A DNA stretch of 64,000 nt, taken from the NCBI GenBank assembly GCA_036971715.1, contig JAVHJL010000010.1, forward strand, positions 1,240,001 through 1,304,000, read 5' to 3'. This DNA is from Arthrobotrys musiformis (Eukaryota > Ascomycota > Orbiliomycetes > Orbiliales > Orbiliaceae). Position 1 is the stretch's first letter. Every line of letters begins with the position of its first letter. Of this stretch, positions 36,791 to 46,167 are shown in pieces. The notes under the pieces were generated by a model. The model was not told the origin of the DNA. It searched no databases and worked only from the letters and a program-made list of their open reading frames with translations. Position numbers and translations under genes: made by a program.

Positions 36791-37543
36791 CTAGACAGTA
36801 GTAGCGGCAGTAGTTTCAGGCTGTACGATACCAGGCTGTGCCTGCAATTGATCCCTCTCCCTATCCCGATCCAACCGATCCCTATCCCTATCCGCCCGAT
36901 CCCGTCTTCCAAAACTGAAGCGCCTTTTCTCTTCACGCACTACTGGTGTATTCGTATTATCAGCAGTGAGGCGCCGTCCACGAGATGCAAGGGCGAATGT
37001 TAGAATTGTTGTGCAGAAAAATAAGATCCTGTGGCACAATGGAACTGTTAGTGGGAGAGTTCTCACTTGCATAATATTATAATATAAAATAAATTAATCG
37101 AGAGACTTAGTTAGGGTGTAAAAATCTTACGTTTGAAGAATCAACAAAGCCGCCCCAAGCCTAACAACACCACAATGTGGAGCCCCAATTGTTCGAAAAA
37201 CTCTCACCAAAAGATTCGAGTTACAGGTGACATGAAAATTTTGTCGATAGACGATGCAAGAGGCGATAAAACCTGCGAATAGGATAGCATCAAGTACGCC
37301 CATAAAGATATTTGCATCGCTGTGGAAGAATAAATGGGCGAAACTCGCCATAACACTGAGGACGAGAGCGGCGACTGAGAATCCCAAGGCCACATCGGAG
37401 ACGTAGAAGCTGAAGTAACCGGCTGTTTTCATTCGTTGGTGGTCCCAAGAGAGGATGCCCACGAGGATGACGGCGAAAATGAATTCGAGGAGTCGGAGGC
37501 CTAAAAGCCCGCCCCTGAGAGGTCCCGCTCGTTCGGCGTGCAT
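36791..37543 (-). CDS. MARVEL-like four-helix membrane protein
   Basis: Two exons on the minus strand: 37543-37131 and 37028-36791, with a 102-nt intron (donor GTAAGA, branch ACTAAC, acceptor CCACAG), encoding 216 residues. Four transmembrane segments are visible: LRLLEFIFAVILVGILSW, ALGFSVAALVLSVMASFAHL, IFMGVLDAILFAGFIASCIV, and a fourth created by the splice (RLGAALLILQT joined to ILFFCTTILTFALA). This matches the MARVEL layout used by fungal proteins of eisosomes, the cortex and vesicle trafficking. The cytosolic tail is charged, with alternating Arg-Asp units (DRDRDRLDRDRERD) and then a Gln/Thr-rich end. The family call rests on topology. The RD tract may be a phase-separation or RNA-binding-like segment, which is speculation. 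Confidence 0.7.
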
Positions 37544-39183
37544 TTTTGTTTAATTCTTCGATATTACAATTGATGCGTCAGATCCGGGTTTCAAGTATCT
37601 CGGTAGAGGCTCAGAGGGTTTGAAAGGGAGTATAGCATCTCATAATTGGGATTTTGACTGAAAGAAATAAGAGGGGAATAGCTCAAAATGCAACTCGAGG
37701 CTTCCTGTAATTATATACCAAATGACAGCAGTAATGCCAGTAGAAAACTGTAGCTACGACATCAATGCATTCTGATGTTCAAAATACGGCAATTGATACG
37801 GCATTACCCGTGGTACACATTTGTTATCACACCACTGCCCTGATTTGTAGATGTCAGGCTCGAGGAGCCTAAAGCAAAGTACCACCCATTATGATCCGGT
37901 GATACCCTGATCGAACGTCATCGAGGACTCCTTCGCCATCTCGGATTTTGCGGGTCATCAGATCAATCCGTTGTATCCTAAGCGACTACTCAGATCTCGC
38001 AATAGGACTTCCTCTACAGTGCCGAAATGTTCTATATACCGCCTACGATATCCATCACATGTATTTATATTCTCCTAGTAGATCTACGTAGAGTCAATGA
38101 ACGAATACCGTACGAAGAAATGGTCTTAAATATTTGCTAGCCTTCATACGTCACACGCAAACGGATAATCCGGAACCCGGCTCGAAGCAAACTACTGTCA
38201 AATTCTCATCGAAACCTACATGAGAGTTTCATACTATTATCACACCAAAACGAGTACAAGCCAGTAGCGTATCGGCGGGGTATCCGCAACGACATCCGGA
38301 ATTTCCCTTTTGGAGCCGCCAAGACTCAAAATACCACGCAGTAAATTTGTTACACACGCCGAAGAGCTGCTCGAGTCAGTTGTGCAACGTTGTGTTGTTC
38401 TAGTCACTCGACAAGGCTTTGGCAAGGACCATGGCGGTATACTGGTAGCTTCCCTTGCCTTGCTTCGAGCTTCAATTTGCGTCTGATACTGGTAGTCTTC
38501 CGAGTAGCGACGTAGTCTCGCTCCAAGATCCCCTAAGAAGGGAAATATAATATGTATTTATGCCATGGCAAGATCGCGCGCTCTGGTCAAATTAATTTAG
38601 CCCAGCTGTTCGCCCAAACAAATTCTTTCGGATATTGCATTATCAATAATGGTTAGAGAAATTAATTTCGTACTCTCTGGTTACTACGAGACCATAGAGA
38701 ATATAGACCCAAAAGCGACCACATTCGCTATGCGATAGGCTATGACGCGGAGGAGGTGGAAACCCCTATATTTTGGTAGACTAGGATGTCTCGCTCCAAA
38801 TCGGAACGAAGGGCACATCGACGCCATTAGTTATGAGGTTAAATACGAAGATGGGGAGTGGTATGTTTCCCTTAGTCTTGACACTAAATAGTCTGGCTTC
38901 CCAAACCCGGGAAGACTAGACGATTGGAGTTTTCTTAGCTTTCCCCACCCCCTTCCCTCTTAATCGTTGAATGGTGTCCAAGGGCACGCCTAACTACTTC
39001 TAGTTCTTTCAAAACAACCAGTATTCTAGCAAACCTCTTTGTTGGTCGGCTTCCATGGGGAGGTCATTAGTCTGAACGGAATTACGGGGCGCAGGGCGAA
39101 GAAGGATGAAGTTAGCTAGTTTGATCCTATTTTAATCGAATATCTTCCGGCGGTCGTAAGGGGTGGGGAAATCTAGGACCTTT
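37544..39183. other. Gene-free stretch
   Basis: About 1.6 kb with no supportable gene. TCTCGCTCCAA segments recur near 38517 and 38790, and a TACGAGACCATAG fragment lies near 38686; all resemble parts of the dispersed repeat. Confidence 0.5.
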
Positions 39184-39378
39184 TTATGGCGTATCTGGAG
39201 GAGATTCTCCGTTACAGGATTTACATAGTCCATAATGATCTTCCTCGGGGTAACGGACCCGGTCGCGTTGTCCAGGAGGGCATGTTGTCTCATTATTGAC
39301 GGCGTTAATGCATCTTCGTATCTCAAGGTAGTAAAAATGGCCGCAGCCATGGGCGTAGATTTCGACATCGACGCACAT
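39184..39378 (-). CDS. Small Cys/His-rich protein (64 aa), zinc-binding type pattern
   Basis: An ATG at 39378 opens a 64-codon frame ending TAA at 39184. The peptide has HGCGHFYY, a Cys 9 residues later, another Cys after NNETT, and a final GLCKSC. The spacing CGH...C...C...CxxC is common in small fungal proteins that look like single-zinc modules. The frame extends upstream to 39624, but that part is low in complexity and probably not translated. It could also be the last exon of a longer gene. Function unknown. Confidence 0.4.
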   Translation of the reverse strand: MCVDVEIYAHGCGHFYYLEIRRCINAVNNETTCPPGQRDRVRYPEEDHYGLCKSCNGESPPDTP

Positions 39379-40122
39379 CTTGTTGTAGACGTAAGGGCTT
39401 TCTTTTAAGATATTGTTGTAATAGTTCTCCAAGCGCTTGTTATTGAGGTTATGCTTCCTAGAAAATGTTAAATGGCTTGAGGCTACTACAGAATTTGGAA
39501 GAAAGAAAATTCCGATGTATATATAAAAGATTATTTGTCTCGAACCCGTAAATTTGAGCTGAAGATTATCATGGTCTCGTGATAAGGTTGAATACATGAA
39601 ACGCTCACAACATCCCGCTATCAACCATGTCGTCTCTGTTTCGTTAAAAAGTCTTTGGACTGCAACCGCTCACCAACCTGATCGTAGGATGGGGGAAAGC
39701 AGCTATATCGCGAATTATGCATGTACCAGGAACCTGGTGTTAGAAGCGCGAGGCCAGCCAAACCCTTAATCTGGTTATTTCGGCTTTGGACAAGCTTTGG
39801 ATCTGCTAACTTGGAATCAGTACTGCAGTTTGCGTTATTGTGTATGAGTTCAAGCCAGTGCATAAATGAGCGACCTCCGGAATATGCATAGGATTGCTAC
39901 GAATATCAACAGGTAGTAAGCACATTGGCCAATATTGGCTTCTAATTACAAGACCGATAAATGTCTTGTGTATTCTGCAGTTGCCATATTCATTATATGC
40001 TATATGTTGATCCATGTTGTAGATTTCCTCCCAGCTCAGTTCTCTTCCTCCAGCCCCGGCGGAGATTTTGAAAGAATATTCAGATAGAAATATAATTTCT
40101 ACAATTTTTCAATGAGATCCAA

Positions 40123-40154
40123 TCTCGTACCCAGGCCGCACAAATAAGGACCGA
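40123..40154 (+). repeat. Dispersed repeat copy near tRNA-Leu
   Basis: TCTCGTACCCAGGCCGCAC followed by AAATAAGGACCGA. It lies about 230 bp downstream (in transcription sense) of the tRNA-Leu gene. Confidence 0.5.
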
Positions 40155-40370
40155 TCGGGTTCTATCATCCTTCCCAATGCTTCCCAAATCACGAGGAACC
40201 TCGCCCACTAGAATGCTTTCCGAAAAAAGCTCCAAATTCTTCGAATAACACACTCCAACCCGAGCCAAAAAAAAAATCCAACAAATCCCAACGAGGCAGG
40301 ACAAAAAAGTTTGCCGACGAAACCCGATCACCCTAACAGACCTAAAAAAAAAAAAAGGCTCGAAAGATGC

Positions 40371-40375
40371 AAAAA
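40371..40375 (-). terminator. RNA polymerase III terminator of tRNA-Leu
   Basis: On the minus strand a TTTTT run begins 12 nt after the tRNA 3' end. A longer T13 run lies further downstream at about 40344-40356. Confidence 0.7.
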
Positions 40376-40386
40376 GATAAGTGCTT

Positions 40387-40496
40387 TGACAACGAAGGGA
40401 TTCGAACCCTTGCGGTTTCCCACTGCGATACTGAAAATCGACCATTGAGATCGATTCGCCTGAACACAGCGCCTTAGACCACTCGGCCACGTTGCC
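40387..40496 (-). tRNA. tRNA-Leu(CAG) with a 30-nt intron
   Basis: Minus strand. The acceptor stem GGCAACG pairs with CGTTGTC (one G-U), followed by discriminator A and no encoded CCA. The D-arm contains GCCGAGTGGTCTAAGGC. The anticodon stem CTGTG pairs with CGCAG (one G-U). The loop reads TTCAGG before an intron at 40458-40429 placed one base after the anticodon, as usual. The anticodon CAG at 40462-40460 gives Leu. The variable region is 11 nt (class II) and the T-arm is AAGGG-TTCGAAT-CCCTT. The mature tRNA would be 80 nt before CCA addition. Confidence 0.93.
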
Positions 40497-40773
40497 TCAT
40501 AGTAAGCATGAGAGTTCGTCCAAAGTGTCGTATACGAGGCATCTAGTCTACGGTCTCGAACGTGGGATTGTTGTATTTTGGCTATGGCAACAATTCTTGG
40601 CCTCGGATTTAGCAGGGAGCTGGGGGAAGGTGAAAGGAGGAAGGGGGAGGTTTTGGTGGGTAGTATTATAAGTTGAACTTCTATTTAGCAAAGCAGCTCT
40701 AGCCTAAAGTTTGTGCGATAATATAACTTGATCTATCTTTGGTCTCTCAAACTGCCTTCTCGATCGATTAAAG

Positions 40774-41852
40774 CTACAAAATCAAGATGGTGCAAAGAAG
40801 CCCCAGCCCCAAGGCCACACTAAATGACACTATGCCAGCTACAGCGGAGGAATCATGATCTTTCGTAGGTGTGGGTAAGCTTGGAGTACTAGTACTGACA
40901 TTTCCAGACCCCGAACTGGACGAGATCCCGATAGACTGGTAACCGGATTCAATTCTAGAGCTCGATGAACTCGAAACTCCTGCAGCACTCGAGCTTGTGG
41001 TAGATATAGCAGGCGAGGCCGCAGTGGAGAGAGTTCCATAGTGAGAGGTACTAACGTCCGAAGGGCATGCTTTGCACACGACCTGCGGCCTGGTATCGTC
41101 GTAGTCTAAACATGTGGAGCCTCTCCCTCCCGCGGCGATGCAGTTAAACGCGCAGCATGGGTCGTAAACTTTAGGGCAACCGGTCATGAGGAAGTACGGC
41201 GTGCATGTACTGGCGGGGGCAGAGGTAGTACTAGTTGCTGGCTCTGTGGTTTCTGTAGCCGGGGTAGTTTTCGCAGTGGTAGTAGAAGACAAATCGCTCG
41301 GACAAGCTTTGCAGACAACTTGAGGCTGTGTATCATCGTAGTCTAGACAAGTGGAACCCATTCCACCAGCGGAAACACAACTGAACGCACAACATGGGTC
41401 GTAGACCTCAGGGCATCCGGTCATCAGGAAATAAGGTGTACATGTACTGGCGGCGTTAGTGCTAGTTTTAGTTTGCACATAAGTTGGGGTCGAAGTCGAA
41501 GTACTGGTTGGGACGGCGGTTTCCAGCCCAGTTGACGGACAAGCGCTGCAGATGACCTGGGGGCGAGTATCGTCAAAGTCAAGACAGCTGGAGAACATCC
41601 CCCCTGCGGCAATGCAGTTGAAAGCACAGCACGGGTCGTAGACGGCTGGACAGCCGGTCTGGCTCGAGTATCGTGTGCATGTGGTCGTAGACTGGGCAGC
41701 GACGCCCAATCCAGAAGCACTATAGAGATAACTTTTAAATTAATACTCACGCCTTTAATTGAAATGGATATTAAACTTGAATTCACAGCGTTGCATAATA
41801 CTGAGAGCAAAACTTACAGTACTAACCCAATAGAAATAGCTAAGGCCTTCAT
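40774..41852 (-). CDS. Secreted, probably GPI-anchored protein with three 8-Cys repeats
   Basis: Two exons on the minus strand: 41852-41818 and 41719-40774 (98-nt intron), encoding 326 residues. The splice assembles a signal peptide (MKALAISIGLVLASG, then LGVAA before the mature Gln). Three domains follow at about residues 26-72, 105-151 and 184-230. Each has eight cysteines in the order C-x8-C-x6-CC-x3-C-x9-C-x11-C-x2-C around the motif VYDPCCAF, an AGG, and a CLDxDDTxPQV block. Ser/Thr-rich linkers separate them, and the protein ends in a Ser-rich stalk and a hydrophobic tail (FSVALGLGLLCTILIL) with no charged end, as in GPI-anchored wall proteins. Repeats 2 and 3 are nearly identical, so the last duplication is recent. 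The spacing does not match CFEM, hydrophobin or LysM domains. I do not recognise the domain; adhesion or carbohydrate binding is possible. Confidence 0.8.
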
Positions 41853-42844
41853 CTTGGAATTTCAGATAGGTGGATTCTAGGATGCTAAGGGTCGAGTTGT
41901 AAACCGAGAAAAGGTTTCTGAGGTATAGATCGGTATTATATATACACTGAGATACGCATACCTCCCATATGTTCAATATCTCAACTGACAATCAACTAAA
42001 CATATTAATATATTTTTGTAGAAACCCGGTTAACCAAGAAAACGGGAAACTCGGTCTCACAGATAAACTTGAACATCTTGAATCCTATACCGCACCCTCA
42101 CGGTAAATTTCCAAAAAGTCCATTCTGATACCCAATGATCACCCAACCACTTCAAACAAAACGTTACATCCGTAACCATATCTACAACCCTTAATCCCAT
42201 CCCCGAAGCACAATTGCGACCTGTAAACCCCTGCTAGCGCCAAGACCATTCCATTGCGGGAAGGCGAGTCGCGGTTCCATTCGTTCGCGAAACCATGTCA
42301 TTTGCCGTTGTCAGCAGGCGAAGAAAAAAGCTTAGTTACTATCCTTAGACTTGAATATATTTAGATTAATAGGTCTGCTTCTCTGTAGTTTGTACTTTAG
42401 TGCATATGCATGTGCGAGAGCTGCTTCCTCGCACGTGAATATTTCGATATATGTTTGTACTTTTAATATGATCTTCGCTTTGGTGTAACCACGCACGTAA
42501 CGGCATATACCTGTATTCTGGGTGTATAGCTAGTTAAAAACAACAGCGGGAGCGCTCGAGCTAGAGCGCAAGGGTAGGTATGTGAATGATTAAATGTCAA
42601 TACCCCCTGCATTGTTAAGACTATGCACGCGGGCCATATTCCATATTACGTAGAGAACGGAACAAGTAGAGGTACAAAAAGGTATCACGAAACATCAAAA
42701 GTTAACCCGTCGCCTAAGCCCAGATAACACCGCAAAAGAAGGAAGAAAAGCCGTAACGTATATTCCATTACAACTCCGGGTGGGCTGGGTACGAGACGAA
42801 TATTCCGTAACCAGCATTATATTAATATCCTCCAATGAATCCAT
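41853..42844. other. Intergenic region
   Basis: Promoter side of the GPI-protein gene and the 3' flank of the spartin-like gene. A reverse-oriented partial dispersed repeat lies at about 42776-42796 (minus strand GTCTCGTACCCAGCCCACC). No gene is seen. Confidence 0.5.
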
Positions 42845-43958
42845 TTAGTCCTTCTCGTCACCTTCCTTCTCAGTTGATGTAGCTCCAATCCCCGCCTTAG
42901 CAGCGTTTATCGTAACACTCGTCCCATCTACCACATTAACAGCCGTACTGCCTACATTCGCCCCCGTCTGCTTAGCTCCATCAACCAGATCCTTCGCCTG
43001 ATCCCCGTAATCATTTCCAACAATCTTCGAAGCTGATTCTCCAATTTCCGATCCTACCAGTTTGATACCATTACCCATTTCCTTCCCCGTAATTACCGCC
43101 CCCTCGACTGTTTGGTCGAATGTCTCCTTTGCCAGCGATTTCGGCTCATCGTTCGAATTTCCGTTTTGGTGGTTTTTTAGACCGGTTTTTTCTCCGATCC
43201 ATGTGCCGGCGCTATAAACTGCTTCCTTTTCCCGCGAGTACAATTAGTTTAGGCCGTTGGAAAAGAAGAAACGGAATTTTCAATATAGAGGCGTAAACTT
43301 ACTGAGATAGTTTGTCCAACCGTAGCCGACGTTTCGGCAACTTCCTCCGTCGCGTCTTCAGTAGTATCTACAATTTCCTTTGTGATATCAGAGAACTCGG
43401 ACTCCTTATCTGGCGTCGGAGCCTCCTCGTTTCTTTCGTCCGTCTTTCGACTCAAGTAGTTTTTGATGTTGGTTGCCGTTTCAGCGATCGTCTTCGAAAA
43501 GCTACATGGGGTCCCAATTAACCACTCCATTTGCACTCCGTATACGGCTCAAGATTGTGAACATACTCATCAGCTCCAGCCACAATCCCCGTCTTCAAAA
43601 AGCCATTATAAACCATAACCTTCTCAAACGTCAATGCATCCTCTTCACTAACCGACTCCGGGAATTCGATTTCGATAGCCCCCAAGTCGTCTGAGATCTT
43701 GAACCTGAAAGTCTGGCAGAGACCGGATTTACTGCCTAGGAAGAGATCAGGATGGATGGGCAGCGTGAGAGGTGTAGTGTCTGCCGATGAAACAGCTGGG
43801 GTGATTGTCAAAAACAGTTTTGCAGAGGTGGGATTGGAACCAGCCAATGGCTCTGTGAGCGTTAAAGTCCCGGACTTCAACGGGATTGGAGTAGAGGAGT
43901 TTGGGGGGATTTGGGAAGATGTTACGTCCTTGATGGACACTAACGGAGCAGTCGCCAT
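42845..43958 (-). CDS. Spartin/senescence-domain protein
   Basis: Three exons on the minus strand: 43958-43546, 43501-43303 and 43225-42845, encoding 330 residues. The first intron is only 44 nt (GTATAC...CATGTAG); without it the frame runs into a TAA. The second is 77 nt. The N-terminal part is beta-rich and contains AIEIEFPESVSEEDALTFEK, similar to the region before the senescence domain in fungal spartin-like proteins. The C-terminal part has the domain hallmarks: AVYSAGTWIGEKTG, then a Gly/Ala-rich amphipathic stretch, then NDYGDQAKDLVDGAKQTGAN and VNVVDGTSVTINAAKAGIG. Senescence-domain proteins associate with lipid droplets and membranes. This one is shorter than most relatives and has a Glu/Thr-rich linker (DTTEDATEEVAETSATVGQ) inserted in the domain. 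Confidence is good for the domain and moderate for the first splice. Confidence 0.72.
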
Positions 43959-44923
43959 GGTTGGATATTGATGCCAATGGTTATGAAGTCTCGCAAAAGA
44001 AGTATGAAGACTAGTTGGTTTTCAAAAGAGATATGCACTTGGAGTTACTACAAAGGAGGGATCGCGAAGATGAGCAGTAAAAAGAATTTCCTGGTGGTGA
44101 AGAATTCGAAGCTTGGAGATCAAAATAGCTAAGTAACTTTGAGAGTTGTCGCGGTTTGACGTCACAGGGCCGCCAAAAACAAGGTGCGGCGATGCATCTT
44201 TCCGTTTGCAGACTATCGAGCCGCATCAGCACTAAGCAGCATACAGCCGCCAAGAATGCTGCCAAAAGTTACACAGTCTCGTATCAAAATTAAATTTAGA
44301 GTCGTCGATGGCATTTACCGGGTGCGGTTCCAATATAACGTTTACTACTACAGTTGAAACATCACGATAGTTGGCGAGAGAGGGTAACGAAGGGAGCAGT
44401 AGCAGTAGTGCCAGTATACCACGTCTATAATTCTCTCGAATCCGCGTCGTTTCAGTCAATTCCAATCGGAAAAAACCCCCTGCGTCTCCATGTAGCTTAT
44501 GGGCAGCCAAATATAAAAAAAGGAGGACGTCCATCATGGAAAAAATATATATTCATGAAGAAAGAAAGAAAAAGAAAAAAGGGAACATCGATATTACAGG
44601 GAACAAGGAAAAGAATCAGCCCATTGGTACGCCGAATGAAAATGTAAAAATGAGTTATAAAAGGTTGGTGTAGCTTTTTCCCCGTGAAGACAAAAATAGT
44701 ATAAAGGTCATGTTCATTACGACGTTTCCTGTTTTTTTGGTGCACGAAAGAAGAAGTTGCGGGTCGGTTTGGGAAGTGATTTCAGGTTTCAGGTCGACGG
44801 GTGGTTTTTTGACGGAGATTGATGGAAAAGGTCCATGAAGGTCGGAGTAATTCGAAGGATTTGGATTAGGTGGGTATAGACAAGAGGAGAAAACTGAACA
44901 AAGCAAAAGGCCAAAAAGCAAAT
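43959..44923. other. Intergenic region between spartin-like gene and eS19
   Basis: About 965 bp, including the promoter of the spartin-like gene and the 3' flank of eS19. Open frames here are short, and those around 44354-44745 follow A-rich tracts; none is credible. Confidence 0.5.
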
Positions 44924-45684
44924 TTACTCTTCGTCCTCGGCTTCGATCGTGGTCTGGGCAATACCTGTAGCACCAATACCCGTTAGCATCAAATCACAAT
45001 CCTTTCCTTCGACTATACTATTGGCATTTCGCTTGTATAAGAGGGGTAACATACGATCCAAATCTCTTCGTCCGGTCTGGCTGATGCTCCTGCCACCCTT
45101 CTCGTTCTGCTCCAAGACACCGATCTTTTCAAGAGACTGGAGGACGTTCCTGTCGACACCTCCAGAGGCATCGACGTGGTGGCTGGGGCGCGAACCCCTG
45201 TTCTTGGTGGCACCGTGAACCTTTCTTAATCGGCCAACACCGACGTTCTTGCGGAGGTAGATGTGACGGGCGACGGCAGCGGCACGGGTGTAGTACCAGT
45301 CGATGGACTGAGGAGGCAATTCCTTCATGTTACCGGTCTTGACGGTATCGACCCAGCCTAGAAAATTCCAACCATCAGTTCTCCTGTTCTCCAGATCCTC
45401 ATCAAGACGTAATTTCCAGCAGCGAGTTTCATACCGGGAACTGGCAGCTTGCCCTGTCTCTTCAAGAAGGCAGCATAGGCTTCGATGAACTGCTGCGCAG
45501 GGACCTAAATTCCACCAATATCATTCATCAGCATGAAAGCCCAAATCTCCAATCCTCAATATCTCCCCCTCCTTCCACAAAAACCATCGATATCCCAGCC
45601 CTTTCGCGAGTTGAACTATCGTAATTTTTTGGAATCCTGGAAATGATCTTGGGTACGTACATCGCGAACGGAAACACCAGGCAT
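44924..45684 (-). CDS. RPS19: 40S ribosomal protein eS19 (RPS19)
   Basis: Four exons on the minus strand: 45684-45661, 45504-45435, 45357-45055 and 44964-44924, encoding 145 residues, the normal eS19 length. It opens MPGVSVRDVPAQQFIEAYA and contains GWVDTVKTG, PQSIDWYYTRAAAVARHIYL and GVGRLRKVHGATKNRGSRP. The protein is needed for late 18S rRNA maturation and sits in the small-subunit head. The last intron (45054-44965, 90 nt) has donor GTATGT, branch GCTAAC and acceptor CTACAG but contains no stop and is a multiple of three. A model that ignores it keeps the frame and inserts 30 spurious residues between RDLDR and IAQTTIEAEDEE. The first exon is 8 codons. Small 5' exons and early introns are common in fungal ribosomal protein genes. 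Confidence 0.95.
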
Positions 45685-46167
45685 GATTGCGGTTGTTGGA
45701 AGACTATATCGACAGGAAGACCTTGTATTAGCTCTATTGCTTCTCTGGATGTCGGGAAAACTCGAAAGCGTCGTCGTCGTATGATTCAACGTCGTAAGGT
45801 GCAGCAGATGGGAGGGGTTCTTTACGTGATGAAGATTCGGAAATTGTCGGCGGTAGGTGTAAGTCGGGAGAGGTATACGATGGGTGTCGTCGTCGATGTT
45901 GGTGATAGTTCGTCAAAGATTCAAGATACTAGCAAATTTGCTTGGGTTGGCTGGCCCTTTGTGTGAGGAAGCGGTCTAACCGGATTTGGAGCGTAGGGTT
46001 GGGCCCTCGACGTTTGTCTGTTCCTGATGCGGAAGGTTTGACAGAAAACTACAACACGGCTACTAAATACAACACCAACACATCTTCTTGCTCTATCTTC
46101 CTCCTCCTCGCGAGACTAACGTAGATACACAAGTATATTTAACGACTGCCGCAGTCGACTACTACTA
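45685..46167. other. Intergenic region upstream of eS19
   Basis: About 480 bp with the eS19 promoter and the 3' flank of the next minus-strand gene. Overlapping short frames on both strands have no support. No clear TATA box is visible. Confidence 0.5.

Larger units (their letters stand above)
39379..40386. other. Gene-free stretch upstream of the tRNA
   Basis: Contains frames without support (39621-39863 and 39806-40015, minus), one dispersed repeat copy at 40123 and A-runs that serve as the RNA polymerase III terminator for the tRNA. Confidence 0.5.

Noticed and set aside
43518..43545. Apparent frameshift in the spartin-like gene
   Set aside because: A 44-nt intron joins the two frames exactly, so no mutation needs to be assumed.
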